DNA from: Tricholoma matsutake
Taxonomy: Eukaryota; Basidiomycota; Agaricomycetes; Agaricales; Tricholomataceae
NCBI GenBank assembly: GCA_026075535.2
Contig: AP026547.1
Span: forward strand, 7,130,001 to 7,194,000
Reading direction: 5' to 3'
Length of the DNA: 64,000 nucleotides
Made by a program: the position numbers and the translations under genes. Below are positions 54,962 to 64,000 of this stretch, piece by piece (within the stretch, counting starts at the first letter, position 1; every line of letters starts with the position of its first letter). A model generated the notes under the pieces. It was not told the DNA's origin. It was given only the letters and a program-made list of their open reading frames with translations, and searched no databases.

Positions 54962-55049
54962 TGTAGAAAATCAATCCTAGAATAAACAAGGCTATACTAC
55001 AGGTACAGTCAGTAATCAGTATAAATATATGAGTACATCAATGCTCACC
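54962..55049 (-). repeat. copia-2 5' LTR, truncated
   Basis: It matches the left LTR from TGTAGAAAAT to ATGCTCACCT and stops exactly where gypsy-3 begins (TGTTGTAAGTC). Confidence 0.75.
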
Positions 55050-55185
55050 TGTTGTAAGTCAAGGGGGGGTCTTCTTAAGATCACACACAACAGAACACAA
55101 ATAATGTATATTTTCATGTAGTGGTGATGATGGTAAAAAAGATAATTATGTAAATAGAAGACTGGATCCTATATAGGATCCAGTC
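55050..55185 (-). repeat. gypsy-3 3' LTR, distal part
   Basis: It continues the LTR that starts at 57545 once element B (with its 9-bp duplication) is removed. It ends CTTACAACA on the minus strand. Confidence 0.6.
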
Positions 55186-55454
55186 TGTAATTTACCCTCC
55201 CCCACCTATTCTGGTTGGAGTCCAGTTATTCCGGTTGGAGTCCAATTATTCTGGTTGGAGTCCAGTTATTCCAGTCAGAGTCCAGTTATTCTGATTGGAG
55301 TCCAGTTATTCCGGTCAGAGTCCAGTTATTCCGGTTATTCCAACCAGATTCTGGTTACTCCAGATCCTCAACTTAGAGTATATACCCTAATGGATAGTCA
55401 AATTTCAAGTCTTAAGTTGTCAAAGTGCCTACAAAATATATTTGTGCAGAGTAA

Positions 55455-55528
55455 GGATTGAACTCAAGACATCTTGATTAGAGTGATCACATGACAAACC
55501 AAACATGTGTGCTTAACCAGTTGAGCCA
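55455..55528 (-). other. tRNA-like Pol III boxes, left side of element B
   Basis: On the minus strand, TGGCTCAACTGGTTAAG (55512-55528) precedes GAGTTCAATCC (55455-55465). They point out of the element. Confidence 0.5.
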
Positions 55529-56505
55529 CAGGAAAATTATTAGATAGTAATATAATATTTATTCATGACTCTCTAATTTTTTTTGGAGTAGTGAAAGATC
55601 AAATTTTTTTAATTAACCACATCCCTCACATTGAATGTGAGGGAGTGGGGATGATTGTGATTACATAGATAAACAAAAAATCCTCCCTCTCACAAGATGT
55701 GAGAGGGAGTTTTATTAATATACATAAAAAGCTAACCCCTCGCACCGAATGCAAGGGGGGAGGTAAAAACATGAAGAAAAAAATCCCTCCCCCACGCAAA
55801 ACGGGGGAGGGGGGGCACAATACTAATAAATAATTAAAAGTACAAAAAAAATCCCTCCCCACATGAAGTGCGGGGGAGGGGGAGGGGACGTGACCCCGCT
55901 GTTGTCTGTCCTTCCACCCACGATCCACCCCACAAGCAGTTGCTCGTGAGGCTGGGGGTAGGTGGCTTGTCATCGTTGTCGTTCCACCCACGATCCACCC
56001 CATGAGCAGTTGCTCGTGAGGCTGGGGGCGGGTGGTGCATTGTCATCTCCTATCCCTGCACCTGGGCGCTGTTCCACCCATGTTCCACCCCACGAGCAGT
56101 TGCTCATGAGGCTGGGGGTGGGTGGTGTGTCATTGTCGTCTCCTGTCCCTGCGCCTGGGCATCATTCCACCCACGATCCACCCCACAAGCAGTTGCTTGT
56201 GAGGCTGGGGGTGGGTGGCTTGTCGTCATTTGTCGCTGTCATCCCCTGTCTGAATTTCTGTTTTTTTCTTTTTTTTGGGGGGGGGGGGTTTGGGCACGTC
56301 AGTGCGACATGGCATGGGTACAGAAGTTGGTGGGTGCTTACTAGGCAGGTACCCCCCTTCCAGGGTCTCCTGGCATCCCTCTGCACCCTCCTAGCCCGTG
56401 TTGACAGCCTCACATCCCATTTGAATGGGGAGGAGGGGATCAGGTGGGCGTGGGCGTGGGTTGCACATTTTTCGTCGTGGCAGGTCGTCCCCAGTAGTAT
56501 ACAAC

Positions 56506-56607
56506 CTAAAAAGCAATAAATTACAATTAGTTAGTTTATAAAAACAAAAAGCAAATGAAAAAAACTCACATAGGGCCCAAACGACGTGATCTGTGTTGTT
56601 TGGGCCC
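56506..56607 (-). other. Hairpin-intron unit 1 of element B
   Basis: The hairpin GGGCCCAAAC...GTTTGGGCCC (56573-56607) is followed on the minus strand by donor GTGAGT (56569), branch AACTAACTAAT and acceptor CTTTTTAG (56506). The intron is 64 bp and all signals are intact. Confidence 0.65.
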
Positions 56608-56655
56608 GTGTTGGCTCGTTTGCGGGTGGTGGCGTCATTACTAGTAGATTATAAC

Positions 56656-56758
56656 CTAGAAAACTAAAAAAATGAGTTACTTAGTTTATTAAAACAAAAA
56701 CCAAACGAAAAAAAACTTACGTAGGGCCCAAACGACGCGATCTGCATTGTTTGGGCCC
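56656..56758 (-). other. Hairpin-intron unit 2 of element B
   Basis: The hairpin is 56724-56758 and the intron 56656-56720 (donor GTAAGT, branch AACTAACT, acceptor TTCTAG). All signals are intact. Confidence 0.65.
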
Positions 56759-56806
56759 ATGTTGGCTCGTTTGCGGGTGGTGGCATCGTTACTAGTAGAT
56801 TATAAC

Positions 56807-56906
56807 CTAGAAAACTAAAAAAATGAGTTAGTTAGTTTATTAAAACAAAAACCAAACAAAAAAACTTATGTAGGGCCCAAACGATGTGATCTGCGTCGTT
56901 TGGGCC
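56807..56906 (-). other. Hairpin-intron unit 3 of element B
   Basis: The hairpin is 56873-56906. The donor reads ATAAGT in place of GTAAGT, in the context TACATAAG where unit 2 has TACGTAAG, a CpG change. Branch and acceptor are kept. This is the unit that matches the single one of element A. Confidence 0.6.
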
Positions 56907-57183
56907 TGCATTCTGTCCAGTCGGCTCGTTTGAAGGTGGTGGTGATGGTGGCATTGGGCATGGGAATGGTGGTGGTGGGTGCGCATGCACTGGTGGTGGT
57001 GGAGAGGAGAGGAGGAGGAGGTGGCGTTGGTGACAGTGGTGGTAGTGGTTGTGAGCTGGCAGTCACGTGTCATGTGTCATGCATATGCATACTTATCAAT
57101 TATTCTGTTAATGGCTGTGATTAACTATGTACCTTGGTTGGGTAATAAAAGTATTAAATGTATACCAAAGAATAATTGCTTGG

Positions 57184-57243
57184 TAGCTCAGTGGTTAAGC
57201 ATGCTGTTACGTATGCAGACCCAAGGTCGAGTGTTTGATTATT
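57184..57243 (+). other. tRNA-like Pol III boxes, right side of element B
   Basis: TAGCTCAGTGGTTAAG (57184-57199) and a B-box-like GGTCGAGTGTTTGATT (57225-57240) point toward the right TIR, outward. Confidence 0.5.
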
Positions 57244-57476
57244 GATGTGTGTCAAACTTTTATTTGGGAAAGCACATGCATTCCGGTTATTCCAGTTATG
57301 AGTCCGGTCAGATTCCGGGGATTCCGGCTGTAAATTGGATCCTTATTCTGACTGGAATTGTGCTGCATAGGGAAAACTACATACAAAAAAAATTCCACCG
57401 GATTCCAGAAATTCCGGAAATTCCAGACAGATGAACCAGAATCCAACCGGAATAGGTGGGGGAGTGTAAAGTACTC

Positions 57477-57545
57477 AATCCAGTCAAGATAATAGCAAGA
57501 AATTATGATACATATAAACATGGGGTCAAGCCCCAGATCACCACA
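57477..57545 (-). repeat. gypsy-3 3' LTR, proximal part
   Basis: On the minus strand it starts TGTGGTGATCTGGGGCTTG directly after the polypurine tract AGGGGGAGGA (57546-57555). Confidence 0.6.
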
Positions 57546-57689
57546 TCCTCCCCCTTAGGCTTCATCCAAGGGAGAAGCATGATGTTTTGAGTAAAAGGAT
57601 GACCTTGAAGAGAGGTTTGTCTGATATGTGGATATCGTTGGGGTATGATGATATGTTTTGTTTATTAAAAGATGTGACAACCTCAGATA

Positions 57690-59657
57690 GGGTGGTCATC
57701 AGGGATCTGGGTATCATCGAGGCTCAACAATGAGATATGGGTCTCATGGAAGAGTGATGATGATTCACTGATGTCGGTGTCAACCAACATGGCCCCTATT
57801 ACCTCTGGTGTAGGAGGGAGTGATACAAGATGCTCATTATTTGGCATATCTCAAAGGAGAGTGGCCCTATTGCTCATAAGCAATGAGGAGATTTGGGATA
57901 TGGGTGTCTCTGGGGAGTCCCCTGGAGTGGAGTTGTTTATGATCTGTTCCTCCTGGAGAGGGACAGATCCAAAGAGAGACTTGTTGATGGTGAGTGCTTC
58001 ACCACCAGACTCAGAGACAGAATCAGTGCCATCACTGTTGTCATCCGGGTCTCTGATCTGTCGTGGCTTGGTGGACACAATGGGTTCAAAGTGGTTAACA
58101 GGCTTTTTGTGTGTTAGGAGGGATACCAGTGGCAACTCACCTGGCATTCTTCAAGGCCTTCTTTTGCCCCTGAGTTGTTTTGGGTATGAGTGGGGATCTT
58201 GGACCACCCCAGGTTCAGATTGTTCTCCAGAAAGTATTCCTCTGGAGGAGTAGCTTGCCAGCCAGACATATAGGAAGGTCTGGCACTGGCAGAAGGGTGA
58301 GGGTCCATGTGAGAGGTGCTCGTGTGCATAGATGCAGAAAGTCCAATGGAAAATCCAGAGGATGGGGCAGTGGAATTCATGGATTCAGGATAGGGCTGCG
58401 CTGAATGAGAGGAAGCTCCACCTCTTATGGGGGCAGTGCTTTCCCATTTTCTCTTCCATTGTGGTTCACAAAGAGCCATGTCATTGGGGCCAGGAACCCA
58501 CCAACAAGGTTTGGTCATCAGAAGGGCATCCTCTGAATGGGGGTTTGGAGCTTGCCTTAGACTCCTAAGGAGGTCTGCAGCAACAGTAGACTCTTCAGAC
58601 TGAAGAGAGTTGGCAGTGGCTGTCACTGTAAGCCAGCCAACAGAGTAGTGAGATCCTTCTTGTCCAAGATGCCCATTGAGGCAAGGTGTTGTACGACATC
58701 CTTGATGGTGATATTTTCTGAAGTAATCAGCATGGCCTGCCAATGGCACATGGGGGACAGAGTGAGGCGCTCATGCTCTCAAATTTGTTGGTACAGTCCT
58801 GGTGTAGCAAGTACCTCCATGATGTGGAGGTAAAGAAAGAGTTGATCTTTGGGGAGAGCCCTAGGAGTTGCCCCCTGACATGTGGAAGGGAAACCCTTCA
58901 TTTGTTCAGCAAGGTACCAGGGTGATGCTGCCACTGGTACAGGTGTCAGTGCATGAACTGTGTCCACATTTCAGGAGAGGCCTGGAGCAAAGGTTGCTCC
59001 AGGTGGTTAGGATTGTTGAGTCAGTGTAATCCACATGCTGACTGCATTTGGACAGGAAGCCAACTGGGGAGTCTCCACTTGGCAAGGGCATAGTGCATCA
59101 GGGGCATTTGAGCCCCTGGTGTGGTGTCATTAACAAAGTGCATGTACTCACACATTTGTTCAAAGAAAGGGTAGCCTCTTTTATGTCAATGTCCTGTGCA
59201 GGAGCAATGGTATGGGATGCAGGAAGAGGTGCAGGCTGAGCAGCTGCATTGGCATAAAGGTTACTCTGATGGGTCTCAGGGTACAGAGAGGGCTCACAAG
59301 TGCAGGCTTGTTTGGACAAACATCCTTTGAGTTACTCTTGCAAATGATCATTTTCATCCTCCAAACGGCGCCAGAAGCAATATGTTTGTCTCGACATTCT
59401 TTTGCATTGAAATATCCCTGATCATGGTCATACACGCAGTCATACACATGCAAAGTGTATCTCTTGCAGACTTTGCAAGGGCCTTGGTGGATGATGATTC
59501 CTTTGCTGTCCGATCTCCAAGCATCAATAGTGTTTGAGCTGGTACCCACACCATCTTGCTGTTGTTGATCTTCTCTAGCCATGTGTCTGTTGATGTGGCT
59601 TACTGCTTCAATCTTGCCAGGACTTGGCAAGCAATGGGTAGTGTGTGTGGTGCTCAA
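57690..59657 (-). pseudogene. Additional gypsy-3 open region between pol and 3' LTR
   Basis: Several open pieces on the same strand as pol (59657-59181, 58749-58114, 58147-57851) seem to be one broken gene. The N-terminal part has a cysteine pair and spacing HQGPCKVCKRYTLHVYDC, then an Asn/Glu/Leu-rich helix. The C-terminal part is acidic and Ser-rich. I do not recognise the family. It is either a Gag displaced by rearrangement or an extra gene in the position after pol. Its stops are mostly single-base. Confidence 0.5.
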
Positions 59658-59928
59658 GCCAGTTGGCTCAAGCTTTTTCTCCTTTTCCTTCCCCCTTTGA
59701 GACTGGCCACTAGGGTTGGTCTTTCACAGATTTTGAGAGTGTTGTTTGTTGTAGTCATCATCCCCCATGGGGTCGTCTTTGTTGGGCGGTAAGCTTGCCA
59801 TGGTGTGCACCAAGGCAATGAAGAAAGAAAAGAATTGGAACTCCACACATTGTGCTATACAGCAGTGGAGTCTGAAAATCAGTTGGGCACATCACATGTC
59901 CCAATGCAACTTGGAAATTCCAAGTCAT

Positions 59929-62714
59929 TTATGTTTGTTGACATGCAGTGCCAGCTGCATGTCTTGGCAAATCTTGCCAATCTCTGGCATCCATAAGGGC
60001 CAGGTAGGCATCTAAGGCTGCAAGATCATTGCAGTTTGCCAATGGTTCCCAAGTGGTGTCCCTAAGACTCCACTTGACTTTGAATTGAATTGTATGGGCA
60101 CACCACTTGTGGGCCATAATTTCCTCAACATACCATTCAGTGTCATCAGGTGCACCAAAGTCATACACATCAGAAAAACCCCTGTTGGGAAACAAGGTGT
60201 CATTGTTAGGATAATGTGGCCTTAGGAGGCTGACATGGAAATGCTGGTGTAAACACTGGCATTTTAGTTCTTTAGGAAGATCCAACACATAGTTGGATTT
60301 TTCAGGATAGGCTTGTAGGTCCTCGTAGGGTCCTACAAATTTGGGTAACAATTTACTTGCATGGCCTTTGGCAATGCAAGATTTTTGGTAGACAAGTAAA
60401 CAAGGTCTCCTTGTTTAATATCAGGCTCTTTGTGCTGATGTTGGTTAGTGTAGTGCTGCTGAAAGACTCTTTCAGCAATGATGCTGTCATGGGCCACTGC
60501 CATGTTTCACAATGCATTCATTGTATAAGTACGCACTCTGGGAGCAATGTGTTCTGTAGAAGGAAGTTCTTGCATCATCTAAGGCAAGAATCCATAGTTG
60601 ATCTCAAATGGGGCCATCTCCATTGCTCTGTTGATGGTAGAGTTTATGGCAAACTCTACTAACAAAAGGAACTTGACCCAATCTTTTTGATTGGATGCAA
60701 CAAACACTCTGAGGATCTGAGTGATTGAATGATTTGCATGTTCCATTATTCCATCCATTTGAGGATGGAACGATGTGGACATGAATATCTTGACATTCAA
60801 GATATGGTGAATTTCATGCCACCATTTGGATGTGAATTTGGAGTCTCAATTGCAAACAATTGAGCCTGGTAATCCATGTAAATGGACAATCTCCTTTCAC
60901 AAAGATAGGAGATAACTGTGAGGCTGTCATTGTCATGTTCACTGGGATAAAGTGAACCATTGAAGACAATTGACATATGATTACCCAAAGGTAGTCAAAC
61001 CCTTCAGACTCTGAAAAGGGTCCAATGAAGTCCATTCCAATTGACTCCCATAGTCTCAAGGAAGTCAGCAATAAGTGCAGTTTGCCTTGAGGGGAACAAT
61101 ATTCCCCCTTCAAGTGAATGCATGACTCACAAGAATCACAGTATTTCTCTTTGTTGAGGCCACCAATACCAATGTCAGATGTACTCCAATATTTCCAAAG
61201 GACAGAAATGCACAATAGTATGGGCTTGTTCAATGATACAACCATGTAAGGTTGTACCTTTGGATGTGGTGGAAGGGACAAAAAGAACATCTTCTCCACC
61301 TCTGCTCTTCATCCATATGAAGTCATCCCAAATTTGGAAACCCAGGTGGTCTTTAGGCTTTTCAAGAACTTTCTTGAAAACACGGTCATTGATGTATCCT
61401 TTATGGATATTGTCATTCAGAGGGTCTAACTCTGACATGTGAGTATGAAGATCAGGTCCTTTGGCCTGTAATGCATTAATCAATGTGTCATCCTCAGTTT
61501 GAACAGGAGTTGAAGAAGGAGTGTTCCCTTCTTCAGTGTTCACAGTCATCTGGGCTGTGAAAACATCATGCTCTTCAATATGTTCTTGAAGTGCTTTTAA
61601 CTGTTCACCAACTCATTTCTGCTGAGAAGCAGCAGAACAAGTCTCGATTACTCAATTTTTGATCTCAAGGTGTTGATCCCATGGGAGATCCTCATGGTTT
61701 GGACTGAGTCATAAGTCTGCAAAGATGTAGTGTTGGATCAATGGGGCATTGTCCCAAGAGTCAAATTGGTAGTAGTGGGACAGAGCATCCACTACTTTGT
61801 TCAATTTCCCTTTGACATATCAAATGTCAAAGTCAAAATGCAATAGATATTCCATCCATCACATCTGCCTAGCAGACAATTAGCCCTGAGTCTGGAAGAA
61901 CTCAAGTGCCTGGTGATTGGTGACAATGTGGATGTGTCTACCAATCAGCTTGTCCTCCCACTTGAGGAGTGCCTCAAGTATGGCATAATTTCATGCTCAA
62001 AGGTATGATAGTTTCTTTGAGCATCTGAGAATTTCTTGGACAGAAACCCAGCGGAGCAGCATGTCTGCCACTCAGGTCCTTGTCCCTACATTGCTCCAGT
62101 CCCAAAGACTGAAGCATCACCCATATGGGTTTGGGCGATTCGGGGTTGATCAGCTTCAGCATGGGTGTCATGCAACAGATGGTTTTAATCATCTGGAAGC
62201 AGGAATCATGTAATGGCTGCCAAAGGAAGGCTTGGCCATTTCTAGTCATCACTGAAAGTGGACTAGTGTATGCACTGATATCTGGCAGAAAGTGTGCCAG
62301 ATATTGCACAAGTCCCAAGAAACACTGGACTTCATGATAGTTATGAGGTGTCTTCCACTCTCATATGCAGGCCATCTTATCGCTGTCTGCATATAGCCCA
62401 TGCTTGTCAATCATATGACCGAGACACTCTACCATTTAAGCATAGAGTTCACATTTCTCTGCACGAAATTATAGAGAATGCTCTCATAGTTTGTTAAATA
62501 CAAGCTCCAGATGTTTCTGGTGTTCTTCAATTGTGTTACTGAACACAAAGATGTTGTCCAAGTAAACATGAACAAATATTCCAATGTAATCTCGAAAAAT
62601 TGAGTTCATCAACCTTTGAAAGGTTGATGGTGTGTTACAGTCACCTTGTTGCATAACAAGGCTCTCGTAGACTCCTTGGACCATTGAAAAGGCAGTCTTC
62701 CAGCTTTCAAACAC
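59929..62714 (-). pseudogene. gypsy-3 Pol remnants
   Basis: Pieces in order on the minus strand are reverse transcriptase (62714-62484, with VYLDNIFVF where YLDD is expected), RNase H (62318-61974 and later), the integrase zinc region and core (61299-60579, with MDFIGPF and a FHPQMDG-like end) and a chromodomain (about 60210-60030). Many stops and shifts are present. It belongs to a different chromovirus lineage from gypsy-1. Confidence 0.82.
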
Positions 62715-62721
62715 TAGTTTG

Positions 62722-62979
62722 GCCTAAAAACAGAAAAGGCAGAGATAGGCAGATCAAGGCCACCAAATGACATCACACCAAGGGGTAGATGTCAGAAAGG
62801 GTACTCTGCCTCTAAATATAAAACTGTCAACATGCACAAATGTGATAGAAAGGAAAATTAGTAATAAAATAAGGAAAAATCACAGAAAATGGAGAATAGG
62901 AGGAAATGAAGTGAGGAAAAATATAGGATGAACATAAAAAATAGGAGAAACACATGGGACACCCTGAAGTCCCCTTACA
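62722..62979 (-). repeat. Truncated LTR of the gypsy-1 family
   Basis: On the minus strand it runs from TGTAAGGGGACTTCAGGG (62979 downward) to TGTTTTTAGGC, about the first 260 bp of the LTR. It then joins directly into gypsy-3 RT. The rest is missing. Confidence 0.8.
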
Positions 62980-63525
62980 TATCTCTTGGGCTGTTTTTCT
63001 TCTTTTCTCATTGTGCCTGTCATCCTGGTTTGCCAGGTGTTCATCATTGTTGTCCTCATTGTTGCCATCCTCTTCATCATTTCCATGCTCTTCCTTGTTT
63101 CTATGCTCCTCTTCATTGTTGTCATCATTGTCATTGTCCTCATGTGTTGCCTTGGAAAAACAGGGATAGCCTGATACAGTAACAAGCAACAAGGGCGACA
63201 GAGATGACAGGCATGGTGGTGAGGAGACAAGTTCTTATTTTTTTTAAGTCTGATAATTGCCAAACCAGGAAGTTCAACATTGCCATCACACATTTGTGCA
63301 AGATTCTTCCAAAGCTCATTTCCAGCATCACTAGTATTCCAGATGGATCAGACTGCCTAGAAACTCCAATGGCCTGTCATTTTCCTGATGAGTGATACAG
63401 TTTGGTGGACATGAATTACACCCATCAGGAAAACTACACCTGTCTGGCATGGTATGGAACATGTGGCAGGTATGGGAAGAGCCAGCATAGCCATGCCACA
63501 CACAATCTCAAAATCTCACCACAAT
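62980..63525. other. Unassigned low-complexity sequence
   Basis: GTTGTCATCATTGTC-like repeats dominate 63040-63150. No gene is supported. Confidence 0.35.
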
Positions 63526-64000
63526 TAGTGCTTTGAGGTCCAGTCCATAGGACTGAGGACCAGACTGGACTGGACCATAAATTTGAACTGGTCCTATAGG
63601 ACTGCAGTTCCAGTTCTAATCAGTTACATAGCGGTTACAGTCTTGGTTCTTCAAGATCATGTGTGTGTGCACAGACCATCCAAAACTGGTAAGGACCAGT
63701 CCAGAACCAAACCCTTGGTTCTGGTTGCTAAGGTGGGTGATCAATCATTTTGATGCATGTTGAGTCACACACTGCCAGCTCACACTCTACCAGCAACCAC
63801 CACCACTATTCCCCTCAATGCCATCACCACCTCCCTTCCTCATCACAACCTCTACCACCCCCCCTCCATCAACTTCTTCCCCCACCATTTTCATACCTAT
63901 CCACACACCATGATCAGATCCAACATGGGCATAAATGATGGCAACTGTCATTTGGGCCCCTGGTATGTTTTTTTGCTTGTTTCTTGTTTATACCAACTAA
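63526..64000 (+). mobile_element. H3: start of a hAT-type element with the hairpin-intron module, cut by the window
   Basis: It begins TAGTGCTTTGAGGTCCAGTC, like H1 and H2. Pro/Ser/Thr-rich exon-like sequence is followed by TGTCATTTGGGCCCCTG, donor GTATGT (about 63963) and the branch point CCAACTAA at the last bases of the window. The right end is outside. Confidence 0.65.

Larger units (their letters stand above)
44908..55049 (-). mobile_element. copia-2: old, internally deleted copia hosting four nested insertions
   Basis: An LTR lies at the left (44908-45235) and the first 88 bp of the other LTR at the right (54962-55049). Between them are a C-terminal pol piece (45236-46055) and a Gag-to-RT piece (53300-54961). 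A 7.2-kb hAT nest separates them and a solo LTR interrupts gag. Protease, integrase and most of RT are missing by an internal deletion. The right LTR stops where the gypsy-3 LTR begins. Confidence 0.82.
55186..57476 (-). mobile_element. Element B: inverted, longer relative of element A
   Basis: The ends are TGTAATTTACCCTCCCCCAC and, reversed, GAGTACTTTACACTCCCCCA. The flanks GATCCAGTC (55177-55185) and AATCCAGTC (57477-57485) are a 9-bp duplication with one difference. From the left it has subterminal repeats (55200-55345), tRNA-like boxes, the hairpin ladder (55620-55880), four palindrome units (55925-56220), three hairpin-intron units (56506-56906), a second tRNA-like box set and the other TIR. 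The order equals that of A, inverted. Confidence 0.75.
55050..62721 (-). mobile_element. gypsy-3: old chromovirus, 5' end lost
   Basis: On the minus strand, pol pieces (62714-59929) are followed by a second open region (59657-57690), a polypurine tract AGGGGGAGGA and an LTR beginning TGTGGTGATC (57545). The LTR is split by element B and ends at 55050. The upstream part is cut off by an LTR fragment at 62722. Confidence 0.75.

Overview
The window is a transposon-rich stretch of a filamentous basidiomycete genome, most likely an Agaricomycete. The only intact host gene I can support is ATG7 (18967-21588, minus strand), the E1-like enzyme of autophagy. It has twelve exons and eleven introns of 46-60 bp, a density typical of Agaricomycetes. 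Almost everything else is mobile DNA: a Ty3/gypsy chromovirus, Ty1/copia elements, a Tad1/I-type LINE, a Tc1/mariner-type element, many hAT-type elements with 8-bp target duplications, and a pair of elements with 9-bp duplications.

Layout. 1-5970: a non-coding element with 187-bp terminal direct repeats, interrupted by element A (2888-4814) and inserted in a fold-back repeat. 5970-14193: an AT-rich array of about 370-bp units, split by an intact, young chromovirus (7710-13747, gypsy-1). 14196-17298: a Tc1/mariner-type element whose single long frame is broken by three TGA codons. 17301-18780: remnants and a CpG-rich unassigned stretch. 18967-21588: ATG7. 22961-25533: a hAT element with a transposase fragment and a nested MITE. 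25542-34413: more hAT-type insertions and an old relative of gypsy-1 (gypsy-2). 34419-39915: a copia element with both LTRs and a 5-bp target duplication (copia-1). 40518-44448: more non-autonomous elements and fold-back MITEs. 44908-55049: a second copia (copia-2) that received a hAT, then a MITE, then a LINE, then another MITE, a five-layer nest. 55050-62721: an old chromovirus (gypsy-3) whose 3' LTR was split by element B, the inverted relative of A. 63526-end: the start of another hAT-type element.

Two themes stand out. First, decay is dominated by C-to-T change at CpG. The gypsy-1 LTRs differ at only three sites, all CG/TG; nearly all premature stops are explained by CGA to TGA; and the old gypsy copy has His, Cys, Gln or Trp where the young one has Arg. 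Second, several otherwise different transposons carry one recurring module: a GGGCCC-tipped inverted repeat directly upstream of a short intron (donor, CTAAC branch point, AG acceptor), followed by arrays of a GAGCAACTGCTC palindrome and sometimes a ladder of hairpins each ending in a T-run. In elements A and B this module lies between two outward-facing tRNA-like (Pol III box) sequences. I do not recognise it as a described system; it is the best candidate here for something new.

All assignments come from reading the sequence. No alignment or database search was run.
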